Source: Caldifarciminota bacterium 4484_100 (GTDB lineage: Bacteria; Hydrothermota; Tepidihabitantia; SM23-42). From it: DNA of 5,867 nucleotides. Location of the stretch: assembly GCA_002049785.1 (NCBI GenBank), contig MUKB01000080.1:1-5867 (forward strand). The letters are read 5' to 3'. Positions within the stretch are counted from its first letter, which is position 1. The number at the start of each line of letters is the position of its first letter. The position numbers and the translations under genes were made by a program. The notes beneath the pieces were generated by a model that searched no databases, was not told the origin of the DNA, and saw only the letters and a list, made by a program, of their open reading frames with translations. Shown piece after piece: positions 1 through 4,890 of the stretch.

Positions 1-30
1 GGTAAAGAGTTATTCAATATTAAAGCCAGT

Positions 31-250
31 CCCAGTCTCGTCTCATCCTCTGTTTCAGTAAAATGAGGGAGAGACCCGTAGATGTGCAGAACTAACTTCG
101 CTTAACAGCGGATAAAAGGGAAATCAGAGATTTCCCCAAATTGCCTTCGGCAACTTCTTTTGTCCGTAGATTGCTAATCAGAAGGTAGCGATAGATGATA
201 TCTAAGATAGCCGGCAGCGATTCGTCCGGTGGCCAGGAGATGGCCTATTT
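31..250. repeat. Hairpin-rich non-coding region, likely dispersed repeat material
   Basis: Bases 1-324 carry no convincing gene, and much of this stretch folds. Visible inverted repeats are: GTCTC (35-39) plus CTCAT (42-46) pairing with ATGAG (63-67) plus GAGAC (71-75); the nested palindromic element at 109-166 (separate entry); TAGAT/ATCTA at 192-204; and GGCCA/TGGCC at 231-245. So many hairpins in a row directly beside a truncated gene suggests a mobile or dispersed repeat rather than a conserved RNA, but one copy cannot prove this. Short open frames cross the region on both strands (for example 174-287 on the minus strand, starting at GTG), without ribosome binding sites or recognisable domains. 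A structured non-coding RNA is the alternative reading. Confidence 0.5.
76..171. repeat. Palindromic MITE-like element flanked by 8-bp direct repeats
   Basis: CCGTAGAT occurs at 76-83 and again at 164-171. Between them is a compact palindromic structure. The outer arms CGGATAAAAG (109-118) and CTTTTGTCCG (157-166) pair over ten bases with a single G-T wobble. They enclose two hairpins: GGGAAATC-AGA-GATTTCCC (118-136, an 8-bp stem sharing base 118 with the outer arm) and TTGCC-TTC-GGCAA (141-153). Removing bases 84-171 would leave one CCGTAGAT and a continuous flank, as expected for an insertion with a target-site duplication. Against this, the ends next to the direct repeats are not clean terminal inverted repeats, and the right arm of the palindrome overlaps the right-hand direct repeat. 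The insertion reading is therefore inference; the inverted and direct repeats are seen directly. Confidence 0.5.
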
Positions 251-324
251 TCAGCCTGCCTACGTTCAAAAACTCCCGATTATTCACTAATTTCGCCTCT
301 TGACCGAAATCCAGCCATGGTTAT

Positions 325-456
325 ATATTAGACCTTGTGGGTTTGAAATTAGAGCTTCAAGAATTGTTGGGGAGAGAGGTAGATATTATTACTTATAAAT
401 CTCTTCATCCTCTACTTAAGGAACGAATTCTGAGCGAACAAGAGGTTGTTCTATGA
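325..456 (+). pseudogene. C-terminal remnant of a MntA-type nucleotidyltransferase antitoxin
   Basis: This frame encodes about 43 residues that read like the last third of MntA-type minimal nucleotidyltransferases: LDLVGLKLELQELLGRE, then [18 protein letters not shown] near the end. Family members are usually about 95-140 residues, with the catalytic GSxxRG...DxD motif in the N-terminal half. That half is absent. The frame is blocked by a TGA at 301-303, and similarity begins only near 325, where hairpin-rich repeat sequence ends. No ATG starts the frame; the only early candidate is GTG at 337, without a ribosome binding site. The stop codon (454-456) overlaps the HepT start in the classic ATGA arrangement, so the ancestral gene order survives. 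I infer that the adenylyltransferase antitoxin function is lost. Confidence 0.75.
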
Positions 457-794
457 TTAAAGACTCAAAAATGTTTATAGAACATATATTGGAATGTATT
501 ACATTGATCGAAGAATATACCGCGAATAAAACTGAAGAGGAGTTCATTGGTTCAACGCAACTTCAAGATTCGGTTATCCGTCGTATTGAGATCATTGGTG
601 AAGCAGTCAGAAATATACCAGAAGAAATAAAAGAGAAATATTCAGAAGTCCCTTGGAAGAAGATAGCAGGCATGCGGGATATTCTCATTCACGAATATTT
701 TGGAGTAGATTTGGAATTAACCTGGGAAGTTGTTGAAAAGGACATCCCGGACTTAAAGAAGAAAATGTTGAAGATAAGGGAAGAATTGAAATGA
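453..794 (+). CDS. hepT: HepT-like toxin (HEPN domain, DUF86) of a MntA/HepT system
   Basis: This 113-residue protein has the usual length and layout of HepT/DUF86 proteins: an all-alpha HEPN fold with an N-terminal [16 protein letters not shown] helix, a central [18 protein letters not shown] helix and the diagnostic stretch around [16 protein letters not shown]. The HEPN RNase motif Rx4HxY is intact as R75, H80 and Y82. In the family, HepT is a ribonuclease toxin neutralised when MntA transfers AMP to the motif tyrosine. The start at 453 is supported by the ATGA overlap with the mntA remnant and by AGAGG at 441-445; M7 is a possible internal start. No frameshift or missing key residue is visible, so the toxin looks intact although its antitoxin is truncated. 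It may be silent for lack of a promoter, restrained by another MntA elsewhere, or weakened by substitutions that I cannot judge. Confidence 0.88.
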   Translation: MIKDSKMFIEHILECITLIEEYTANKTEEEFIGSTQLQDSVIRRIEIIGEAVRNIPEEIKEKYSEVPWKKIAGMRDILIHEYFGVDLELTWEVVEKDIPDLKKKMLKIREELK

Positions 795-933
795 AGGCGC
801 AAGCGGGGTTCGGGCATTCCGGGGTCAGACCTGGAAATTATGACTATTTGAAAGTAGGGCACTGTAGATTCCAGATAACCCAGGTTATCGAATTACGATT
901 TTAATTAGATAATAGATCATAATGGTGATTTAA
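795..933. other. Spacer with GGGGTCAGACC motif and a 7-bp hairpin
   Basis: No gene is seen here. GGGGTCAGACCT lies at 821-832. I associate this motif with sequence flanking REP-associated Y1 (IS200-type) transposases in many genomes, but no transposase is present, so this can only be a relic or a coincidence. A near-perfect inverted repeat GATAACC-CA-GGTTATC spans 874-889. Because its loop would be only two bases, it more likely forms a 6-bp stem with a CCAG loop, or serves as a DNA palindrome for a regulator. It sits about 45 bases upstream of the glycosylase gene and could act as an operator. No T-tract follows, so it is not a typical intrinsic terminator. Confidence 0.3.
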
Positions 934-1647
934 ATGTTCAACCGAGAAAAACTTAACGAACTATATAAGGAGATACAGAACTGCCATGTATGTCCTCAAA
1001 TGGATAAAGAGAAAGCATTGCGTCTGGTATCAGCAGTAAATCCTGAAAGTGATGTTTTTATTATTTCCCAGACACTGGCAGCAAATCAAGTAAGAAAGAG
1101 CGGGGTAAATTTCTTCCAGGCAGATGGACGGCTGGGCGGTACTGGTGCTTGTTTGGAACAGCTCCTTAATAAATTCTGTCGGACTGTTTATCCGCCTCAA
1201 AAAGTAACAATTCCTGGTAATGTGATAATTCCAGGCTGCAACTCCAAATACAAAACGGTATACAATACAGAAATTGCCCAATGTTATCCTGGTAAGAATA
1301 AGATGGGCAAAGGCGATAGAAAGCCAAACACTGATGAAATACTTAATTGTATTGATAAAGGATTTTTAATTAAAGAAATTATGATGATTAAACCACGACT
1401 GCTATTACTTATGGGTAAGACCAGCCGTAACAGTTTCTTCGATTATATCCTAAAGGTTGGATATCCTGCGTCACTTACTGAACATATTTCAGATATTATT
1501 AAACTTGGCAAGATTCCGGTATTTTCAATTGGCAATTTGTCTTTATATGTATTACCTATCCAGCATGCGTCTGGTGCTAATCCACGCTTCCGTGTTATGG
1601 CAGATGATGATAGGTTGATAGAGCTCATTACTAAAGTATTAGAATGA
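934..1647 (+). CDS. Uracil-DNA glycosylase superfamily protein (family 4/5-like, probable Fe-S)
   Basis: The 237-residue protein matches the layout of iron-sulfur uracil-DNA glycosylases, which remove uracil from DNA to start base-excision repair. Two N-terminal cysteines (C17-x2-C20) and two in the central block (C117 of AQCYP, C139 of ILNCIDKGFL) fit the four-cysteine [4Fe-4S] pattern. That central block corresponds to the family's KCRPPxNRxP...C segment, with a small insertion (KNKMGK). IKPRLLLLMGKTS (152-164) is the core strand. HASGANP (211-217) occupies the HPS-like leucine-loop position. The first motif is divergent: where family 4 has GExPG, this protein has SQTLA (45-49), followed by FFQADGRLGGTG. 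The catalytic residue is therefore uncertain, and family 5 or an uncharacterised branch is possible. Extra cysteines occur at 73, 82 and 102. The ribosome site is weak (GGTGAT, 924-929). Neighbours give no functional clue. Confidence 0.75.
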   Translation: MFNREKLNELYKEIQNCHVCPQMDKEKALRLVSAVNPESDVFIISQTLAANQVRKSGVNFFQADGRLGGTGACLEQLLNKFCRTVYPPQKVTIPGNVIIPGCNSKYKTVYNTEIAQCYPGKNKMGKGDRKPNTDEILNCIDKGFLIKEIMMIKPRLLLLMGKTSRNSFFDYILKVGYPASLTEHISDIIKLGKIPVFSIGNLSLYVLPIQHASGANPRFRVMADDDRLIELITKVLE

Positions 1648-1745
1648 TTAATTTAGACAAGAACTGCCTGATGGTTTATATTAAATGGCAAAATGTTATT
1701 TACCAGGGGATAAAAACTTGTTAATAAAACATTATCTCTCTGCTG

Positions 1746-1760
1746 ACACTTACGAAGTGT
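1746..1760. repeat. Short hairpin, 6-bp stem
   Basis: ACACTT-ACG-AAGTGT forms a perfect 6-bp stem with a three-base loop. Only eight bases separate it from the 36-bp palindrome at 1769. The pair forms a tandem hairpin block 99-157 bases after the glycosylase gene. No T-run follows directly, so a terminator role is not well supported. Confidence 0.4.
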
Positions 1761-1768
1761 AGGGATGT

Positions 1769-1804
1769 ATTTTGCTATTTTGCCAATTGGCAAAATAGCA
1801 AAAT
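1769..1804. repeat. Perfect 36-bp palindrome
   Basis: ATTTTGCTATTTTGCCAA at 1769-1786 is followed immediately by its exact reverse complement at 1787-1804, giving 18-bp arms with no spacer. As RNA it would fold into a stem of about 16 bp around a four-base AAUU loop, ending in an A/T-rich base. As DNA it is a large symmetric site. It lies just upstream of, or inside, the start of the small zinc-ribbon ORF depending on which ATG is used (1765 or 1813). GGCAAAAT also occurs at 1687-1694. Possible roles are a bidirectional terminator between the glycosylase and downstream genes, a regulator site, or a dispersed palindromic repeat. The sequence alone does not choose among them. Confidence 0.85.
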
Positions 1805-1812
1805 GGGATTTT

Positions 1813-2028
1813 ATGATTCTAAAATGTTTGGGTTGCAGAGGTATACTTTTATTCGCGCGATGGTATGTAAAAAATTTCGCTTTTCAATATTCGCGGTGCG
1901 GGCATAAATTTTCGATATCGATATTTACATATTTCACAAGTCCGCATGGACCGGGCTGGACATACTTGAGATGTCCAAAATGTCATAAGAAATCAAGGGC
2001 GGGTGTGTTAAGAAGGATAGAAAAATGA
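1813..2028 (+). CDS. Small zinc-ribbon-like protein, possibly decaying
   Basis: From ATG 1813 this frame encodes 71 residues; an in-frame ATG at 1765 would add 16 residues read through the 36-bp palindrome. I prefer 1813 because a GGGA (1805-1808) precedes it at suitable distance and the upstream codons are palindrome sequence. The C-terminal half resembles short zinc-ribbon proteins: SRCGHKFSISIFTYFTSPHG, then LRCPKCHKKS and a basic end. Numbering from ATG 1813, cysteines are C5, C8, C29, C54 and C57. The knuckle expected before GHKF is YSRC instead of CPRC, so one metal ligand seems missing. The separate CLGC (5-8) may substitute, or the gene may be degrading. I cannot assign a function. 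No homologous partner gene is adjacent. Being real but broken is about as likely as being functional. Confidence 0.45.
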   Translation: MILKCLGCRGILLFARWYVKNFAFQYSRCGHKFSISIFTYFTSPHGPGWTYLRCPKCHKKSRAGVLRRIEK

Positions 2029-2094
2029 TGACTTGGGTTTTCCACTTATGGCATTAGACTTATGAGAAGGTTATGGTTAGCAAACATAACACAC

Positions 2095-2101
2095 AAGGAG
2101 G
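2095..2101 (+). promoter_or_regulatory. Strong ribosome binding site deciding the lipoprotein start
   Basis: AAGGAGG at 2095-2101 precedes ATG 2107 by five bases. It shows that translation starts at 2107 rather than at the in-frame ATG 2062, which has no comparable site and would place 15 polar residues ahead of the lipoprotein signal. Confidence 0.85.
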
Positions 2102-2106
2102 TTTGT

Positions 2107-2577
2107 ATGTTTTTAAAAATTTTGGTGGTGATGGTTTCCATAGTGATTGCAGGGTGTATGCTTTTTAGACCTTCAATTTCTGTTGACAGACTGCTATCTG
2201 CTCCAGAACAGATTGAAATCGACGGTCGGAATTATATTTTAGAAACTCATCTTTGGCGTGACTTTATGCCAGTCAGTCCTCCTGATGGAAAACCACTCAT
2301 TGCCTTGATTCGAATTACTGCTACTGATTCACTGGAATTTCCACCATCAATTGATGCAAGATTATTATGGGTTATTAAAAGTCCACAAGAAGTATGGGAA
2401 ACAAAATTTTCTGAGGAAGCGCGCTCGACTTGTTCGAGGTATCAACTGGAAAAGGTTGCGAGGAAAGGCCCAAAATGGGGTCCAGGCATTGAAGTAGATG
2501 TTGTGGTAAAGATTGTCGATGGAGAGAATGAATATTTACTCAGGGCTTCAAATCAGGTGATACTTCGGACAGACTGA
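2107..2577 (+). CDS. Putative outer-membrane lipoprotein of unknown function
   Basis: The 156-residue product starts with a short lipoprotein signal: MFLK, a hydrophobic run (5-15), and the lipobox IAGC with the lipidated cysteine at 17. Residue 18 is Met, not Asp, so by the enterobacterial sorting rule it would go to the outer membrane. The mature part is mainly beta-strand-like, with conserved-looking tracts LWRDFMPVSPPDGKPLIALI (49-68), DARLLWVI (83-90), QEVWET (94-99) and GPKWGPGIEVDVVVKI (121-136), ending in LLRASNQVILRTD. This resembles a small immunoglobulin-like or beta-sandwich periplasmic domain seen in hypothetical lipoproteins, but I cannot name the family. A start at 2062 is excluded by the ribosome site and by the signal peptide. 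No promoter is clear upstream. The next gene is 144 bases downstream behind its own promoter candidate, so this gene may be monocistronic. Confidence 0.8.
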   Translation: MFLKILVVMVSIVIAGCMLFRPSISVDRLLSAPEQIEIDGRNYILETHLWRDFMPVSPPDGKPLIALIRITATDSLEFPPSIDARLLWVIKSPQEVWETKFSEEARSTCSRYQLEKVARKGPKWGPGIEVDVVVKIVDGENEYLLRASNQVILRTD

Positions 2578-2614
2578 AGTCGCCTTAATTAACTGCCAAT
2601 CAAAACATAAACGG

Positions 2615-2642
2615 TTGAAACCGATTGAAAAAGTTGTATAGT
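2615..2642 (+). promoter_or_regulatory. Sigma70-type promoter candidate for the membrane protein gene
   Basis: TTGAAA (2615-2620) and TATAGT (2637-2642) are separated by 16 bases, each one base from consensus. Transcription would start near 2649, about 70 bases before ATG 2722. CGGTT-GA-AACCG (2612-2623) overlaps the -35 box and could be a small operator. A TTGACA at 2658-2663 lacks a properly spaced -10 partner. Confidence 0.4.
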
Positions 2643-2721
2643 AAATCAATATGGAACTTGACAGATGTGTTACATATAAAGTGAGTGAGATGGGTGCTAC
2701 AAAAATTTCCAGGAGTCGATT

Positions 2722-3120
2722 ATGATATTTTTCTTAGCGGGCATTATTTTAGGGGCTGAGGAAATTGTCTCGCGATTGATGTGGAACATCAAATCCCTTA
2801 AGAATGCACAACAGAACATTTTACATTACCGCTTAGTCGCATATTTCAGGGTATTCCCCTGGGCTTTACTTTCCATCTCCGCCTATTTCTTTGCTGATCT
2901 TCGAACATTCTGGTTATGCCTCGGTTTGATACTCATAGTCCTGCCAGTCTGGGCGATATCAAGAACCCTGGTTCTTTACAAAAAAGGCAGATTGAAGCCG
3001 GTTGCTGTATCTGATGATGTGCTGAAAGTCGAAATACGGAAACGGAAGCTCCTCGGTATCGCCGGTCAGTTAATAATGCTTATTTTATGGATATACTCTT
3101 GGAGACATTTACTGCGATGA
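2722..3120 (+). CDS. Small multi-pass membrane protein of unknown function
   Basis: The 132-residue protein is strongly hydrophobic in at least three blocks: about 44-58 (PWALLSISAYFF), 63-79 (FWLCLGLILIVLPVWAI) and 109-126 (KLLGIAGQLIMLILWIYS). A weaker hydrophobic N-terminus (2-12) is also present. The stretches between are basic (KKGRLKP, EIRKRK), which by the positive-inside rule would lie in the cytoplasm. The start is well supported by AGGAG (2711-2715), six bases before ATG 2722. I see no catalytic motif and no recognised family. It sits among exported or envelope proteins, but a gap of 134 bases with a promoter candidate separates it from the next gene, so joint function is only a guess. 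It could be an integral inner-membrane protein of a poorly characterised small family. Confidence 0.72.
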   Translation: MIFFLAGIILGAEEIVSRLMWNIKSLKNAQQNILHYRLVAYFRVFPWALLSISAYFFADLRTFWLCLGLILIVLPVWAISRTLVLYKKGRLKPVAVSDDVLKVEIRKRKLLGIAGQLIMLILWIYSWRHLLR

Positions 3121-3217
3121 ATTCCGCTATCAAAATTGAAGATTTAAGCTGGTGTGATAGAAAAAAAGACTCCTTATGTGCCCCTGGATAGCAGGCCGAA
3201 ATCAGATGGCCAGGGTC

Positions 3218-3246
3218 TTGACAGTAAGCAAAGAAGTTGTTAATAT
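3218..3246 (+). promoter_or_regulatory. Sigma70-type promoter candidate with perfect -35 box
   Basis: A consensus TTGACA (3218-3223) is followed, after exactly 17 bases, by TAATAT (3241-3246, four of six to TATAAT). Transcription would begin near 3253, only about two bases before ATG 3255. The mRNA would then be nearly leaderless, unless translation starts at the in-frame GTG 3276. An inverted repeat CCCTGG/CCAGGG (3182-3187, 3210-3215) lies just upstream. Confidence 0.4.
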
Positions 3247-3254
3247 AAGATAAT

Positions 3255-4406
3255 ATGTCTCAGAGAGTGAGAAAGGTGAACAAGTTGGCCAGGAATCTTA
3301 TTAACCATTTTTTCAGTTTCTCTGGTAAAGGCCGTTTATATATTTCTCTGCTGTTGATAATTCTATTGATTTTGCCAGCGCCAGGATTTGCCCGAGAGGA
3401 TAAGAATATTCCAAATACGATATTAAATTTTATTCCGTCCTATGGCCATTTTCGAAAGGGTGAGTGGCAGAAAGGTATATCTGACCTATGGAATACCTGG
3501 ATGGCAATCTGGGCGATTCTGGAACCTAATGCAACAATTGGACGGTGGGAAAAGGATATTAGAGAAACTGATCAGCCTGGTTCATATAGATATACTACTT
3601 TAACAAGGAACATTGAAATCTATCGCGAACTCCAGTTCTGGATGTTCACTATGATTTTTATAAACTATCTCAATAGTATCTTTGATATATATCTATCACC
3701 GGGTGGTGCAAGCTTTTTTGGACTCTATGTGGCTGAGCACTTTTATAATTATAATACCTTCATAAAGATTAGAGATGAGTTTCAGCCTTATCAGGGGTTG
3801 AAAACAGGTCCTCATTTCGGTGCGATATTCGGTTACAAGGGTATATTAAGAACCTATTTTAAGATGTACTTCCCCCGGGCCGGTGTTCACTACGCGTTGT
3901 GGATTACCGAAGGTGTAATTCCTTTTGGGACACACAAAAATATATGTTTCTACACCGGAATAGGTTTCTCCGGAGTTGGATATATGGATAATTTTGATTG
4001 GGAAAAGGTTAAGAATGTGATTGAAGGTGGATTAGGAACCCATCTTAGATTGGGGGTTTCATACCTGTATAAAACGAAACATTTTTTCAAATTTACATTC
4101 GTTCCATACCTGTTCCAGACAGATATAAGGGCGTATGATGAGGCGATCGTTGGTAGAGAAGATTCCTGGGACCAGGAAAGGTTCACACGGGGACACTTTC
4201 CTGAGAATTTTGGGCTTCAACTCATATATAAATACCGGTTCTCCTCTCATCTGTATATTAAATCGTGTTTTGAATTTATCCGGGCTGTGGAGACAGGCCG
4301 CAGTTATATTGACTATCAACCTGATGGCGGACAATACATCTGGCACACAGATGATCTTATTATGCGCAGCCTTATCGCTGATTTTTCTGTTAATTACAAT
4401 TTTTAA
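3255..4406 (+). CDS. Exported protein with outer-membrane beta-barrel-like C-terminus
   Basis: The 383-residue product has a basic N-terminus, a hydrophobic core (29-42) and a probable signal peptidase I site after GFA (44-46). The next part, IPNTILNFIPSYGHFRKGEWQKGI (52-75), recalls the 'PGxGQ-Y-G--KG' start of DUF5683-like envelope proteins. A hydrophobic helix follows around 126-147 (LQFWMFTMIFINYLNSIFDI). From about 185 on, short alternating aromatic/glycine strands dominate (FGAIFGYKGILRTYFKMYF, ICFYTGIGFSGVGYM, LRLGVSYLYK, FTFVPYLF, LQLIYKYRF). The chain ends in IADFSVNYNF, with a terminal Phe as in beta-barrel assembly signals. I infer an outer-membrane protein; its cargo or role is unknown. 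The start is uncertain: ATG 3255 lacks a good ribosome site, and GTG 3276 follows a purine-rich stretch. A downstream lipoprotein gene 34 bases away is probably co-transcribed. Confidence 0.78.
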   Translation: MSQRVRKVNKLARNLINHFFSFSGKGRLYISLLLIILLILPAPGFAREDKNIPNTILNFIPSYGHFRKGEWQKGISDLWNTWMAIWAILEPNATIGRWEKDIRETDQPGSYRYTTLTRNIEIYRELQFWMFTMIFINYLNSIFDIYLSPGGASFFGLYVAEHFYNYNTFIKIRDEFQPYQGLKTGPHFGAIFGYKGILRTYFKMYFPRAGVHYALWITEGVIPFGTHKNICFYTGIGFSGVGYMDNFDWEKVKNVIEGGLGTHLRLGVSYLYKTKHFFKFTFVPYLFQTDIRAYDEAIVGREDSWDQERFTRGHFPENFGLQLIYKYRFSSHLYIKSCFEFIRAVETGRSYIDYQPDGGQYIWHTDDLIMRSLIADFSVNYNF

Positions 4407-4440
4407 TCGGTGAACACAGAATAAAATAAGGAGATATGTT

Positions 4441-4782
4441 ATGGGAAGTCAAAAATATATTCTTCTATTGGCACTCTTTGCACAACTTTTTCTGCTCCGT
4501 TGTGCAACCATAACCAGGGCTCCGGTGATTACGCCTGAGCAGGCCTTTTCACGTATAGTCGGTTCTTCTTTTGAGAATGCGGTGAAAATAAATGCGGATA
4601 ATTCATTTGAAGGGATCAAGGCGGAGTATGACTGGCTTGAAGAACACTTCCCGGGTTATAAATTCAAAGAACAGGCACTGATGATATATCAGGGAAAACC
4701 CTATGATTGTCTGACAATAATCACCAAAGACGGTGTGGAAAAGATGATTTACTTTGATATCTCCAGCTTTTTCGGTAAGTAA
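4441..4782 (+). CDS. Small lipoprotein-like secreted protein of unknown function
   Basis: The 113-residue protein begins with a hydrophobic signal (6-19) running to LFLLRC, with C21 in the lipidation position. Arg at the position before Cys is unusual for a lipobox, which normally has Gly, Ala or Ser, so lipidation is probable rather than certain. The mature part has a helical stretch containing GIKAEYDWLEEHFPGYKF (58-75), then strands YQGKPYDCLTIIT and KMIYFDISSFFGK. I recall this arrangement from small hypothetical exported proteins, but it has no named function. AAGGAGA (4428-4434) sits six bases before ATG 4441. The short 34-base gap from the outer-membrane-like protein suggests an operon, with this protein as a possible periplasmic or outer-membrane partner. 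Its TAA overlaps the ATG of a 32-codon frame. Confidence 0.75.
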   Translation: MGSQKYILLLALFAQLFLLRCATITRAPVITPEQAFSRIVGSSFENAVKINADNSFEGIKAEYDWLEEHFPGYKFKEQALMIYQGKPYDCLTIITKDGVEKMIYFDISSFFGK

Positions 4783-4880
4783 TGAACTTGAAATCAAACT
4801 CCGTTTATACCGGTGAGATCGGTCAATTTAAAGAATTCCTGGCCGGTCTTTATCCTGATTTATCAGTAAAAAACCGATAA
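4782..4880 (+). CDS. Candidate 32-residue small ORF between lipoprotein and dehydrogenase genes
   Basis: ATG 4782 shares one base with the preceding stop (TAATG), an arrangement used for translational re-initiation. The frame runs without interruption to TAA 4878-4880, which overlaps the AAGGAGG that serves the next gene. The peptide is soluble-looking: an N-terminal MNLKSNSVYTGE, a central FKEFLAGLYPDLS and a basic end. It has no signal peptide and no domain I recognise. No good independent ribosome site precedes it, only GGTAAG. It fills the 108-base gap almost exactly. It may be a real leader-like small protein coupling the two genes, or a chance open frame; coding evidence in 99 bases is thin. 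Confidence 0.3.
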   Translation: MNLKSNSVYTGEIGQFKEFLAGLYPDLSVKNR

Positions 4881-4885
4881 GGAGG
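4879..4885 (+). promoter_or_regulatory. Perfect ribosome binding site deciding a TTG start
   Basis: AAGGAGG at 4879-4885 lies five bases before TTG 4891. It identifies this rare start codon for the acyl-CoA dehydrogenase; the first in-frame ATG is only at codon 48, far inside the conserved N-terminal domain. Confidence 0.85.
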
Positions 4886-4890
4886 TAATC

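Noticed and set aside
1..66. C-terminal end of a plus-strand gene (frame from base 1 to TGA 64-66)
   Set aside because: Several frames are open over this short stretch on both strands and none shows a recognisable protein end.
1..250. CRISPR array or structured-RNA gene suggested by successive hairpins
   Set aside because: The hairpins differ in sequence and spacing, so there is no repeat-spacer pattern, and no tRNA, riboswitch or known RNA fold is recognisable.
885..913. Possible promoter TTATCG ... GATAAT before the glycosylase gene
   Set aside because: The -10-like box is acceptable, but the -35 region matches too poorly to support a call.
1030..1628. Minus-strand open frames at 1030-1281 and 1443-1628
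   Set aside because: They lie wholly inside the plus-strand glycosylase gene, whose motifs are clear, and show no domain or ribosome site.
2062..2106. Upstream ATG extending the 2107 lipoprotein by 15 residues
   Set aside because: No ribosome site precedes it, while AAGGAGG perfectly positions ATG 2107, and the extension would bury the lipoprotein signal.
3950..4413. Open frames at 3950-4186 (-), 4059-4346 (-) and 4135-4413 (+)
   Set aside because: All overlap the outer-membrane-like protein gene, which has a signal peptide and a coherent strand pattern; these are shadow frames.
4603..4797. Minus-strand frame of 64 residues
   Set aside because: It overlaps the small lipoprotein gene antisense and has no recognisable feature.
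4809..4866. Possible terminator or hairpin from ACCGG/CCGGT and CTGAT/ATCAG repeats
   Set aside because: Stems are only five bases, with a 29-base or a 2-base loop, and no T-tract follows.
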